Shown: positions 1 to 7,452 of the stretch, piece by piece
How the letters are laid out: every line of letters begins with the position of its first letter
How positions within the stretch are numbered: position 1 is the stretch's first letter
Assembly: GCA_030527885.1 (NCBI GenBank)
Contig: JAUMZY010000014.1
Location: forward strand, 1-48,256
DNA length: 48,256 nucleotides
DNA from: Corynebacterium sp.
Lineage (GTDB): Bacteria; Actinomycetota; Actinomycetes; Mycobacteriales; Mycobacteriaceae
Direction of reading: 5' to 3'
The notes under the pieces: model-generated
What the model was told of the DNA's origin: nothing
The model's database searches: none
The model's input: only the letters and a program-made list of their open reading frames with translations
Translations under genes and position numbers: made by a program

Positions 1-18
1 TTCCGAGCGTAAGCCGGA

Positions 19-576
19 CTATCGCTGCCAGTCGAGCAGGTTCACGCCGGTTTTTTCCAACTCGTCCAACAGGTCTTTAGCCCCGTAGGTAACGGCGTAG
101 TGGAATTCGTCGTCAGTGATCAGTAGCAGCTCTAGCATCAACGTCCAACGGTCGTCCTCAATCACCTGCGGCACCGATGCGCCCCATACTTCCGGGGAGA
201 CGAAAAGGCCATGTTTGACCGTGAGGTGCTCCGGCAGCGCGGCCATGCCGATGCCCGGAACGAGGCTTTCCGGTTGCGCGTGGATTGTGCCTTCCGCCCG
301 GATGAGTGTTTGCACCGTGGCGTTCACAGCGTTCATCGCATCGCTTATCGACGCCTCCGTGATGGTGAAAAATTCACAGCGGACATCTAGCCCACCCGAC
401 TCCAATCCAGTATCAACCGCGTTGAAGCCGGCGGTAGAGCACAACGATACGTTTTCATCCGTTTCGAAGGTGGCCAGGATGGTGGGGAAACCACCTTCAT
501 CCTGTTTGGCTTCGTGCAGGCTCATGTCCCCGTCGAAAAGGCCATCAAGCCAGGCTGCTGTTTCGTTAACGTCCAT
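19..576 (-). CDS. Suppressor-of-fused (SUFU)-like domain protein
   Basis: This is a 185-residue acidic soluble protein with no signal peptide or membrane segment. The C-terminal half has the pattern of bacterial SUFU-domain proteins: a WTLMLELLLITDDEF stretch, then a short helix and a final GVNLLDWQR. In this family the C-terminus typically reads as a 'total/payload' region followed by an alternating Leu/Asp tail. Bacterial SUFU proteins often act as immunity or accessory proteins, but no function is set here. The start codon lies inside the 3' end of the aminotransferase gene (11-base overlap, same strand), so the two are probably co-transcribed and translationally coupled. The assignment rests on recalled family pattern only, so confidence in the domain is moderate. 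Confidence 0.7.
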   Translation of the reverse strand: MDVNETAAWLDGLFDGDMSLHEAKQDEGGFPTILATFETDENVSLCSTAGFNAVDTGLESGGLDVRCEFFTITEASISDAMNAVNATVQTLIRAEGTIHAQPESLVPGIGMAALPEHLTVKHGLFVSPEVWGASVPQVIEDDRWTLMLELLLITDDEFHYAVTYGAKDLLDELEKTGVNLLDWQR

Positions 577-1843
577 CTACTGCTTTCTCTGCGGCTGCTT
601 TCAGGACGCAGGTGGCCACGCCATCCATGGCGATTTCCAGCTCTTCGGTGGGCGGCAAGGAGGGTGCTAGGCGAATGTTGCGGTCGTTGGGGTCCTGCTT
701 CAGTGGGAAGGAGGAACCAGCGCCGGTCAGCACAATGCCGGCTTCTTTGGCCAATTCCACCACCCGCGACGCGGTGCCATCCACCACGTCCAGGGAGATG
801 AAATAGCCGCCTTCTGGTTTGGTCCATGTGGCAACACCGTATTCACCTAGGCGGTCCTGCAGAATGGTGAGCACCCGCTCGAACTTGGGGGCCAGGGAAC
901 CAGCGTGCTTGCGCATGAGGGCCTTCAGGCCTTCGACGTCGCCGAAGTACTGGGCGTGTGCCAGTTGGTTGATCTTGTTGGGGCCAATGCCGCGCACACC
1001 GGCGTATTTGGCGTACCAGTCCAGGTTTTCCTTGGAGGAGGCGAAGAAGGACACCCCGGAACCGGCGTGGGTGACTTTCGACGTGGAGGACATGAACCAG
1101 AAGCGGTTCGGATGACCGGCTTCCGCAGCGAACTCCAGCACATTGTGCACAACTGGGAATTCATCGGTGAGGGTGTGCAGCGCGTAGGCGTTATCCCACA
1201 CGATGCGGAAGTCTTTAGCAGCCGTATCGAGGGCTGCCAGTTCCCTACAGGTCTTCTCTGAGAAGGTAACACCCGTGGGGTTGCCGAACACCGGCACGGT
1301 CCACATGCCCTTCACCGCTGGGTCTTTCACCAGTTCCTTCACAACATCCAGGTCCGGGCCTTCATCAGTCATGGGAACGTGGATCATGTCGAAGCCGAAG
1401 AGTTCCGTGATGGAGAAGTGCCGGTCGTAGCCTGGTACTGGGCACAACCATTTGACGGTTTCTTCCTGCGACCATGGCTTATCGGAATCGTTTGTGCCAA
1501 ACATGTACGCCAAGGAAATCAAGTCAAACATGATGTTGAGGCTGGAAGCATCAGCGGCAATCACATTCTGGACGGGCAGGCCGAGGGCTGCCGCCCAGAT
1601 TTCCCGAATGTCTTTGATGCCGGTCAGGCCACCGTAGTTGCGGCAGTCCGTGCCGTCGGCAGCTTTGTAGTTGCCTTCTCCTGGGAGGGAAAGCAGGGCG
1701 TTGGAGAAATCCAATTGCTCGGCAGAAGGCTTACCGCGGGTGAGGTCAAGCTTGAGATTTCGGCCCTTGAGTTCTTCATACTTAGCGTTGATTTCTTTGG
1801 TGAAAGCTGCGATGCGGTCAGCATCATAATCAAGCAGAGTCAC
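566..1843 (-). CDS. aspT: Aspartate aminotransferase, class Ic (AspT type)
   Basis: This PLP enzyme of 425 residues would transfer the amino group between aspartate and 2-oxoglutarate in the cytoplasm. The N-terminus (MTLLDYDADRIAAFTKEI, then LDLTRGKPSAEQLDFS) is the pattern of the corynebacterial subgroup Ic enzymes. The Schiff-base lysine sits in SSTSKVTHAGSG near the middle, and a late arginine in RNIRLAPSLP fits the substrate carboxylate clamp. The start is GTG with AAGGTAG a few bases upstream. The gene is intact and full length. It overlaps the SUFU-like gene downstream and is followed upstream by the SRP RNA and tRNA-Ser, a housekeeping neighbourhood. Confidence 0.9.
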   Translation of the reverse strand: MTLLDYDADRIAAFTKEINAKYEELKGRNLKLDLTRGKPSAEQLDFSNALLSLPGEGNYKAADGTDCRNYGGLTGIKDIREIWAAALGLPVQNVIAADASSLNIMFDLISLAYMFGTNDSDKPWSQEETVKWLCPVPGYDRHFSITELFGFDMIHVPMTDEGPDLDVVKELVKDPAVKGMWTVPVFGNPTGVTFSEKTCRELAALDTAAKDFRIVWDNAYALHTLTDEFPVVHNVLEFAAEAGHPNRFWFMSSTSKVTHAGSGVSFFASSKENLDWYAKYAGVRGIGPNKINQLAHAQYFGDVEGLKALMRKHAGSLAPKFERVLTILQDRLGEYGVATWTKPEGGYFISLDVVDGTASRVVELAKEAGIVLTGAGSSFPLKQDPNDRNIRLAPSLPPTEELEIAMDGVATCVLKAAAEKAVDGR

Positions 1844-1944
1844 AGTGATCTACCTTCCAGGAAAAGTGCGGGTTAGATGAGGTATTTTGCCTCTCTACAA
1901 ACTTTAGCGATATCCCACAGTTTTCGCTGCCCCCAGAAAAATTT

Positions 1945-2036
1945 AAGGGACTTCACACACCCGCCAGAGCCCGCTGACCCTTGCTGCATTCCTGCCCTGG
2001 GGGAGTTCACGGGATAAACGCCATGCGAAGTCCTGC
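1945..2036 (-). ncRNA. ffs: Signal recognition particle RNA (small 4.5S type)
   Basis: On the minus strand the segment contains the conserved apical hairpin of bacterial SRP RNA, CAGGGCAGGAATGCAGCAAG, where the GGAA loop and the asymmetric AGCA loop bind Ffh. The outer ends pair: GGACTTC near 2027-2033 with GAAGTCC near 1948-1954. This closes one hairpin of about 87 bases, as expected for the small actinobacterial form. The exact ends are estimated from the terminal pairing. Confidence 0.85.
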
Positions 2037-2194
2037 CCACGACTTTAGCCCAAAACCTTGACCAACCCCAACTATGGAGGTGCAAACGGGGGCTTTTCGT
2101 GGGGGAAGCCGGGAAATTTGGAAGTTTATTTGTTTTTTGGGTAAAGTGTCCGTGGTACGCAGGTTTCTGATGCATGTTTTTCCTGCGTTGCGCT

Positions 2195-2280
2195 GGAGGA
2201 TTCGACTAGCGGCCTATGTCACACGCCTGGAACGCGTGCGGGGCTAACGCCCCTCGTGGGTTCAAATCCCACATCCTCCG
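2195..2280 (+). tRNA. tRNA-Ser (GGA anticodon)
   Basis: The 86-base sequence folds as a class II tRNA. The acceptor stem GGAGGAT pairs with ATCCTCC and leaves discriminator G. The anticodon arm is CACGC-CTGGAAC-GCGTG, giving anticodon GGA. A long variable arm (GGGGCTAACGCCCC) and the T arm GTGGG-TTCAAAT-CCCAC follow. CCA is not encoded. Confidence 0.95.
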
Positions 2281-2291
2281 CTTTTGGAAAA

Positions 2292-2321
2292 CCCCAGTTC
2301 AAGACTAGAATTGGGGTTTTT
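2292..2321 (+). terminator. Intrinsic terminator after tRNA-Ser
   Basis: CCCCAGTTC (2292-2300) pairs with GAATTGGGG (2308-2316), with one G-U pair and a seven-base loop, and is followed by TTTTT. It directly follows the tRNA gene. Confidence 0.8.
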
Positions 2322-2324
2322 ACT

Positions 2325-2392
2325 AGCTTTTCGACGCCCCACGTTCCCCCTTCCGCAACGTGGATGGTGGCGCGACAGCGGCGTCGAAAAGC
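2325..2392. repeat. Inverted pair of the dispersed GTCGAAAAGC motif
   Basis: AGCTTTTCGACGCC at 2325-2338 faces GGCGTCGAAAAGC at 2380-2392. Inside lies a second inverted pair, CCACGTT and AACGTGG. No flanking target-site duplication is visible. The same motif recurs across the window. Confidence 0.85.
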
Positions 2393-2437
2393 AAGCAGTA
2401 GAACTTGCGCCACATGGGGTTGACCTACCCCCTTGGT

Positions 2438-3067
2438 TTAAAGCGCCGCAATCCTGGCGTACATCTTCTGAAATACACGATGATCAGCATAATTCGGGTG
2501 CCGCATTGATAGCTGTGAGGCGAATTCTATGACGCGGCTCGTGATGGACTCAAAATTGAGGTCAATGCCAGCCTGCTCCGCTATTGCATCCATGAACACC
2601 CGTGTGGATCGCCCATTACCTTCCCGAAATGGATGCGCATAATTGAGTGTGGAATGGATTTGGGCGAGCATTGTTATTTTGTCTTCCATACTCAAATTTG
2701 GGGCTTCTTCAAGGAGGTAGCTAACAAAAGTCTGCGCTTCGGCCACCATGTCGGGAATGTCTTCATGGTGGCAAAAAACACTTACTCCCTCCGGGTGGAA
2801 TGGATTGTCCTTACCCATATCAACGTTGCGAAACTCCCCAGCCCATTCGTAGCAATCCTGGAAAAGGTGAAAATGAATCGCCTTCACATGATCAACCAAC
2901 AGGCCCTGGCGAAAATCCAATTCGGGTAATGCTGCGACCCGGGTGAGAGTGTAAATTTTTCCATAGCTAACCAGGCTTCTGGGCTGGTAATACCCATCTT
3001 TATTCCGTAAAACGTTTGTCCCTGAATGCAGATAGGCGTTCCATCGTTCTTCTTCGGTATCCGTCAT
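2438..3067 (-). CDS. Fic-family toxin, cassette 1
   Basis: This 209-residue protein carries the full Fic core HPFREGNGRSTR, with catalytic His, the acidic metal ligand and both arginines. Fic enzymes use this loop to transfer AMP, or another phosphoryl group, from a nucleotide to hydroxyl side chains of target proteins. Upstream is the conserved GEFRNVDMGKDNPFHP segment, which fits the target-docking flap. The start ATG overlaps the stop of the small upstream gene by four bases, a typical antitoxin-toxin coupling. It is the first of four tandem paralogous cassettes. The toxin looks catalytically competent, but its antitoxin has lost the inhibitory glutamate. Confidence 0.9.
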   Translation of the reverse strand: MTDTEEERWNAYLHSGTNVLRNKDGYYQPRSLVSYGKIYTLTRVAALPELDFRQGLLVDHVKAIHFHLFQDCYEWAGEFRNVDMGKDNPFHPEGVSVFCHHEDIPDMVAEAQTFVSYLLEEAPNLSMEDKITMLAQIHSTLNYAHPFREGNGRSTRVFMDAIAEQAGIDLNFESITSRVIEFASQLSMRHPNYADHRVFQKMYARIAAL

Positions 3068-3279
3068 GATTCCTGCTGCTCTGCTTTATACCGACGGGCT
3101 TTTTCTTTAACTTCTGCTATCGCCTCTTCTTCAGTCATAAGCCCCAAAGTAATTTGGACCATCCGGTCAATGTTGATATCAGTGAGAGGCATTCCCGCCA
3201 TGGCCCAGGATGCTGCACCATTCCGCAATTTCCTTTTTTGCCGAGGTGTAAGACGCTCATCGTCAAAATTTAGCAACAT
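3064..3279 (-). CDS. VbhA-like antitoxin, cassette 1, inhibitory Glu replaced by Ala
   Basis: This is a 71-residue protein that begins MLLNFDDERLTPRQKRKLR. The middle resembles the VbhA-type antitoxin helix, whose motif (S/T)xxxE(G/N) inserts a glutamate into the Fic ATP site. Here the motif reads SWAMAG, so the glutamate position is Ala. The C-terminal part GLMTEEEAIAEV matches the end of the family. It lies immediately upstream of, and overlaps, the Fic toxin gene. The ribosome-binding site is AAGGAAGG. Either this cassette is restrained by another antitoxin or the pair has diverged in mechanism. Confidence 0.8.
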   Translation of the reverse strand: MLLNFDDERLTPRQKRKLRNGAASWAMAGMPLTDINIDRMVQITLGLMTEEEAIAEVKEKARRYKAEQQES

Positions 3280-3352
3280 GTTATAGCCTTCCTTGTGCTT
3301 GTCAGCAGCAGTTTCCTGGCAGCAGCATGGGCTGGTGGCTGCTTTCTTTTGC

Positions 3353-3368
3353 TCTGAATTTATCGTGA
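3353..3368 (-). promoter_or_regulatory. Candidate shared operator/promoter of Fic cassette 1
   Basis: TCTGAATTTATCGTGA is a diverged copy of the near-palindrome found upstream of cassettes 3 and 4, about 75-90 bases from the antitoxin start. Conservation among paralogous leaders is the only evidence. Confidence 0.3.
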
Positions 3369-3447
3369 ATATGTAGTGTCACATCTTTGCTGTCACTGGT
3401 GTGGCCAATATAGTGTGGCCAACGGTGTTGCCACCATGGCAATTACC

Positions 3448-4092
3448 CTAATCCCGCTCTACGATCGGCTTTGCGATTTTGGCATACAGTTCTTCAACCG
3501 GATGATAATGAACATGACCGCGCTGACTCATTGACGATTGTGCGGCAGAAATTATTTCTTCCTTCGTAATCAACCCGAAATCCAGCTCAATGCCAACATA
3601 TTCCGCCATTGCCTCCATAAGCACCCGTGTAGACCGCCCATTCCCCTCCCGAAATGGGTGGGCAAAATCTAGCACAGCATGGAACCGGGCAAGTAGCGTT
3701 ATCTTCTCTTCCGTGCTCAAACTCGAAGCCTCTTGAACCAGACGATCATTGAGAGTCTGCAAATCTGTCAGCACGTAGGGGATCCGGTCGTGGTCGCAAA
3801 AGAAATTGAAACCCTCCAGGTGGAATGGATTATTCTTCCCCATATCAACGTTGCGGAACTTACCAGCCCACCCATAACAGTCTTGAAAAAGATAGAAATG
3901 AATGGCCTTCATATTGTTCAGCACTGAGTTTTGTTGAACATCCAGGTCTGGTAACGTCGCAGCCCGATTAAGGGTGTAATCCTGCTCTGCAGCTGCCCAT
4001 GCATCGCCATCAGTAATGTCTTTTTTATTTCGTAGAACGTGGGTTCCCTCATATAGGTACGCATTCCACCGTTGTTGTTGACTCTGTACCAC
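3448..4092 (-). CDS. Fic-family toxin, cassette 2
   Basis: This 214-residue Fic protein has the intact core HPFREGNGRSTR and the flap-like GKFRNVDMGKNNPFHLEG. The chosen start is a GTG eleven bases after the upstream antitoxin stop, with AGGTAA before it. It is a paralog of the other three toxins and, with its antitoxin retaining the inhibitory glutamate, forms the most canonical pair with cassette 3. The likely activity is nucleotidylylation of host proteins; the target cannot be read from sequence. Confidence 0.88.
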   Translation of the reverse strand: MVQSQQQRWNAYLYEGTHVLRNKKDITDGDAWAAAEQDYTLNRAATLPDLDVQQNSVLNNMKAIHFYLFQDCYGWAGKFRNVDMGKNNPFHLEGFNFFCDHDRIPYVLTDLQTLNDRLVQEASSLSTEEKITLLARFHAVLDFAHPFREGNGRSTRVLMEAMAEYVGIELDFGLITKEEIISAAQSSMSQRGHVHYHPVEELYAKIAKPIVERD

Positions 4093-4103
4093 TTCGTTAC
4101 CTA

Positions 4104-4319
4104 TCAGGATTCTTGCTGCTTAGCTTGATTTTTATGGACTTGGGCATCAACCTCTGCGGTGGCTTCTTCCGGGGTGATGAGCCCAAGCGTAAGCCTGACC
4201 ATCCGGTCAATATTGACGTTGGTAGGGGGCATATTCTCTACCGTCCACGATGCCGCGATGTTCCGCAGCCGCCGCTTTTGCCTGGCGGTGAGGCGTTCGT
4301 CGTCGAAATTTAACAACAT
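4104..4319 (-). CDS. VbhA-like antitoxin, cassette 2 (canonical SxxxEN)
   Basis: This 71-residue protein begins MLLNFDDERLTARQKRRLRN. The inhibitory helix reads SWTVEN and matches (S/T)xxxE(G/N), so it should obstruct the Fic active site in the known way. The C-terminal GLITPEEATAEV segment is shared with the other copies. I chose the ATG at 4317-4319 because all four paralogs begin at MLLN/VLLD and AAAAGGATA lies just upstream; the frame is open further upstream, but that extension has no family support. Confidence 0.85.
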   Translation of the reverse strand: MLLNFDDERLTARQKRRLRNIAASWTVENMPPTNVNIDRMVRLTLGLITPEEATAEVDAQVHKNQAKQQES

Positions 4320-4470
4320 ACTGTCATATCCTTTTACACTCATCAGCAGTATTGCTTGGTGCCCTGACCAGCCACACAGCCATAGGCGATCTAGATAATC
4401 ATGTGTCAAACAACATGATTTTTGCAGGCTCTGGTTCCGGGGTTCTCGGCACCGATAGTTATACCGATAG

Positions 4471-5097
4471 TTATGCTGCAATTTTGGCGTATAGCTCTTC
4501 AAAAGGCAGGGGCTTGAAGCCCTCAGGTTGGGCCATGGACTTTTGGGAAACAGCGATCATTTCATCGCCGTCAATCAGCCCGAAGTTGAGGTCAATACCA
4601 ACGTGTTCAGCTATTTCCTCCATGAAGGCGCGTGTGAAGCGCCCGTTGCCTTCGCGGAATGGGTGCGCAAAATTTAAGGCGGCGTGGAGCTGGGCCAGCA
4701 TCTTTATTTTCGCTTCTGCGCTCAAGCTAGGGGCTTGTTCAACGAGGGCATCACTGATTTTTTGCGCTTTCGACAGCTCGTCGGGGATTTTGTCGTAGTC
4801 GCAGAAGAAGCCGAAAAGCCCAGGATGGAACGGATTGCTCTTGCCCATATCAACATTGCGAAACTCCCCGGCCCATTCGTAGCAGTCTTGGAAGAGATAG
4901 AAATGAACAGCCTTGAGATTTTCAACTAATGAGCCTGGGCGGAAATCCAACTCCGGCAGTGTGGCAAATCGGCTACTGGTATAGTCTCGTTCTTTCCCGT
5001 GCCATGTTGCTTTATAGCGAATGTCCTTTTTATTCCGTAGAACGGCTGAGTCCTCATACAGGTAGGCGCTCCACCGCTTTTCTTCATCATCTGTCAT
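4471..5097 (-). CDS. Fic-family toxin, cassette 3
   Basis: This 208-residue Fic protein has the core HPFREGNGRFTR. All catalytic positions are kept; only the variable residue after GR is Phe instead of Ser. The flap-like GEFRNVDMGKSNPFHP is present. It starts 23 bases after the antitoxin stop. Together with cassette 2 it is one of two pairs whose antitoxin keeps the inhibitory glutamate. Confidence 0.88.
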   Translation of the reverse strand: MTDDEEKRWSAYLYEDSAVLRNKKDIRYKATWHGKERDYTSSRFATLPELDFRPGSLVENLKAVHFYLFQDCYEWAGEFRNVDMGKSNPFHPGLFGFFCDYDKIPDELSKAQKISDALVEQAPSLSAEAKIKMLAQLHAALNFAHPFREGNGRFTRAFMEEIAEHVGIDLNFGLIDGDEMIAVSQKSMAQPEGFKPLPFEELYAKIAA

Positions 5098-5120
5098 GAT
5101 TCTTGCTACCTTGCTTTGTG

Positions 5121-5309
5121 CTAACGGATTTCGGCGTCAATCTCTGCCACGGCTTCTTCTGGTGTCATGAGCCCTAGAGTGAGCCGGACCATCCGGTCCC
5201 GGTTGCGAGCTGTGAGAGGCATGTCCTCTATGGCCCAGGATGCCGCGCCGCTTCGCAGCCGCCGTTTTTGCCGGGGAGTGAGCCGCTCATCATTGAAATC
5301 TAACAACAC
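5121..5309 (-). CDS. VbhA-like antitoxin, cassette 3 (SxxxED)
   Basis: This is a 62-residue protein. The start is taken as GTG at 5307-5309, giving VLLDFNDERLTPRQKRR, because this aligns with the ATG of the other copies and has AAAAGGAGA upstream. The longer upstream open frame has no family match. The inhibitory helix is SWAIED, so the glutamate is kept and the following residue is Asp. It ends earlier than the other antitoxins, right after GLMTPEEAVAEIDAEIR. Confidence 0.82.
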   Translation of the reverse strand: MLLDFNDERLTPRQKRRLRSGAASWAIEDMPLTARNRDRMVRLTLGLMTPEEAVAEIDAEIR

Positions 5310-5362
5310 GCAATAGTCTCCTTTTCGCTCGTCAATAGCACAGACCAATGGTTGTTTTGTCC

Positions 5363-5378
5363 TATAAATTTTACCATA
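5363..5378 (-). promoter_or_regulatory. Candidate operator/promoter of Fic cassette 3
   Basis: TATAAATTTTACCATA lies upstream of the cassette 3 antitoxin. It corresponds to the palindrome-like site of cassette 4, and both are preceded on the plus strand by similar ATGGTTGTTTTG/ATGGTTGGTTTC sequence, so a conserved control region is likely. Confidence 0.35.
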
Positions 5379-5449
5379 GATACGTAATCCCCTACCGTAA
5401 AAATAATGGCGACACCAGGGCATTTTTCGGCTGGTAGGGTACTAACCTA

Positions 5450-6034
5450 CTAAAGATTGCGCATTGATTTTTGGGAGATATTGTCCATCATGTTCTTCTG
5501 AATCAAACTGAAGTCAAGCTGAACGCCAACATGCCTGGCTGTTGCATCCATGAACGTTTGCGTGGATCGCCCGTTACCACTGCGGAATGGGTGCGCGTAG
5601 TTTAGTGCGGCATGGATCTTGGCGAGCATTGTTGTTTTCTCGTCCATGTTCAAGCTCACGGCACCTGCAATGAGTTGATCGTAGATGCGTTGCAGATCTG
5701 CCAGCACGCCGGGAATTTTTTCATAGTCACAAAAGAAGTTGAATCCTTCAGGGTGGAATGGGTTGTCCTCCCCCATCTCAACATTCCGGAACTCACCGGC
5801 CCACTCGTAGCAATCTTGGAAGAGGTGAAAATGAATGGCCTTGAGGTTATCCGCCGCCGAACTTTGGTAAAAATCTAGCTTCGGCAATGTTGCAGCCCGG
5901 ACGCTGGTATAGGCCCTTTCCTGCGCGCGCCACGTTTCCGGATCGGTGATGCCGTCTTTGTTCCGTAACACATTTGTGCCTTCATACAGGTAAGCAGCCC
6001 ACCGCTGATGCTGGATCCGCGCCTTTTCCTCCAT
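5450..6034 (-). CDS. Fic-like protein, cassette 4, degenerate active site
   Basis: This 194-residue Fic paralog has the core HPFRSGNGRSTQ. The acidic metal-binding position is Ser instead of Glu or Asp, and the last arginine of the motif is Gln. Both are normally needed to hold Mg-nucleotide, so classic AMP transfer is probably lost, although the catalytic His remains. The flap-like GEFRNVEMGEDNPFHP is kept. It begins three bases after the antitoxin stop. The frame is intact, which suggests the protein is still made, perhaps with altered chemistry or as a non-catalytic decoy. Confidence 0.8.
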   Translation of the reverse strand: MEEKARIQHQRWAAYLYEGTNVLRNKDGITDPETWRAQERAYTSVRAATLPKLDFYQSSAADNLKAIHFHLFQDCYEWAGEFRNVEMGEDNPFHPEGFNFFCDYEKIPGVLADLQRIYDQLIAGAVSLNMDEKTTMLAKIHAALNYAHPFRSGNGRSTQTFMDATARHVGVQLDFSLIQKNMMDNISQKSMRNL

Positions 6035-6037
6035 CCA

Positions 6038-6253
6038 TCATGGTTCTTGTTCCTCTTCCCTGGACTGCCGAATTTGGGCCTCGATCTCTGCTATGGCCTC
6101 TTCCTCAGTGATAATCCCCAACATAGTCCTGACCACCCGATCAATCTCTACATCGGTAGGGCGCATTCCTGATATCGCCCAAGACGCTATATTGTTTCGC
6201 AACTGCCATTTCTGCTCAGCTGTGAGACGCTCATCATCAGCATTTAACAACAT
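6038..6253 (-). CDS. VbhA-like antitoxin, cassette 4, inhibitory Glu replaced by Ser
   Basis: This 71-residue protein begins MLLNADDERLTAEQKWQLRN. The inhibitory helix reads SWAISG, so the glutamate of (S/T)xxxE(G/N) is Ser. Its partner toxin also lost active-site residues, so toxin and antitoxin seem to have drifted together. The AAAAGGAAG ribosome-binding site and the MLLN start match the other cassettes. Confidence 0.78.
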   Translation of the reverse strand: MLLNADDERLTAEQKWQLRNNIASWAISGMRPTDVEIDRVVRTMLGIITEEEAIAEIEAQIRQSREEEQEP

Positions 6254-6323
6254 ATTATGCTCTTCCTTTTGCTATTCAACAGCAGCTTCATGATAACAAT
6301 ATAGAACTATGGTTGGTTTCTGC

Positions 6324-6339
6324 TATGAATTTTATCATA
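6324..6339 (-). promoter_or_regulatory. Candidate operator/promoter of Fic cassette 4
   Basis: TATGAATTTTATCATA has 5-base arms TATGA and TCATA around an AT core. It lies about 70 bases upstream of the antitoxin start and is partly conserved at cassettes 3 and 1. It could be a -10 region, an autoregulatory site or both. Confidence 0.4.
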
Positions 6340-6357
6340 CAAGCAAAAGCAGATCGC

Positions 6358-6399
6358 AGCTTTTCGACGCCCCCACGTCCCCGGTTTCCCGTCGTCAAG
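6358..6399. repeat. Inverted pair of the dispersed motif, one arm diverged
   Basis: AGCTTTTCGACGCC at 6358-6371 is followed by CCCACGTCC, and a degenerate opposing arm GTCGTCAAGC ends at 6399. The layout matches the pair at 2325-2392, including the ACGT that follows the first arm. Confidence 0.7.
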
Positions 6400-6412
6400 C
6401 ATGGCAACTTAG

Positions 6413-6649
6413 TCAACAATAACGAGGCCCGACAATATCAGTGATGCAGCTGCCATCGTCCTTATCTACCCCTCTGGTGCCTCTGTCATCTCTTTCCTGG
6501 GACTCCTGAATGTCATTGGCGGTGCTGTAAACAGCAGCATCGGTTCGGGGCTCCTCGTGGGGTAAATCTATTGCTAATAGATTTACCAGTAATGCCGACA
6601 TGAGGACCCTAAACATAACTTTGTGCAGATAGTGCGATAGCTTTTCCAT
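6413..6649 (-). CDS. Possible small secreted or anchored protein
   Basis: This 78-codon frame begins with a basic, then hydrophobic, stretch (residues about 11-28, VMFRVLMSALLVNLLAI), like a signal or anchor, followed by a polar tail. The upstream ribosome-binding site is weak (GAAAG). No family is recognised, and the frame may be chance. It is reported because the N-terminus has a plausible export-signal shape. Confidence 0.25.
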   Translation of the reverse strand: MEKLSHYLHKVMFRVLMSALLVNLLAIDLPHEEPRTDAAVYSTANDIQESQERDDRGTRGVDKDDGSCITDIVGPRYC

Positions 6650-7430
6650 GCTTTCAGTATGCCGTATTCATAATCCTGAAGAATGGGTTGACGCAATCAT
6701 GGTGCACCCAATACCCCCACGAAAATCAGCATTTCTAACCTCTATTGAAAATATCTTCTGCACTATTGGCATAGCATGCGGCAGGCAGGTCTGGCCAACA
6801 TCAACGGCGCAGACGTCTCGAAACCGTAACCATTTACCACATTTATTGCACGGTATATTCTGGCGGATATTTTTTCATTAAGCGCGGCAATCTACGGGGT
6901 TAGCATTTCACCCACAACCGGGGTATGGGGAAATTATTTTGGGGTTTCTTGTGGTTAATCCTAGTAGCGCCTACATAATGCTTTGCGTGGCCAAAAATCA
7001 GTAGCAAAGCATAATGATTTCAATATGCGCTAACAACAGTTATTTTTGCGTGTAGTTTCTGCGGTAAACACTGCATATAGCGTGCGTCATATCCACTTCA
7101 GGCATCTATTTAGAATGCAAAAAGTATGAAATATATGGCCAGCAGCACCCGCATCCAGCAGCATGCCAACCAATGCGATATCAACCCATGGTAATTGGTG
7201 CGGCCGCAACGCGGCGGCTAGGTGCCCCCGCCGGCACAAAATGCGCCAACAGCCCGAAGCTCAGCAAGTAACTTCGGGCCAATCAGCACCAAACATTCCG
7301 GCGCCACTCCCCCACATTGAAACTTGATGCTTTTGGTTAAAACCACACCGAAGGCTTCCCCTTTTCAGGTGTGGCAACCAAATAACATATCAGGTTTTCA
7401 TGTGAGTTTGAGGCGTGCTTTGCGGTGCTC
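6650..7430. other. Non-coding gap between Fic array and AAA cassette
   Basis: No convincing gene is seen. The stretch holds a 9-base inverted repeat, ATGCTTTGC (6978-6986) with GCAAAGCAT (7003-7011), and a hairpin GCCCGAAG/CTTCGGGC at 7252-7279 without a T run. A plus-strand frame near 6648-6881 has no family features. Confidence 0.5.
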
Positions 7431-7440
7431 GTCGAAAAGC
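7431..7440 (+). repeat. Single copy of the dispersed motif
   Basis: GTCGAAAAGC lies 12 bases beyond the stop of the HORMA-like gene. Confidence 0.8.
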
Positions 7441-7452
7441 TGCCGCCTGCTA

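Noticed and set aside
1873-2175. A minus-strand frame of 100 codons downstream of tRNA-Ser
   Set aside because: It runs across the SRP RNA and has no protein family features.
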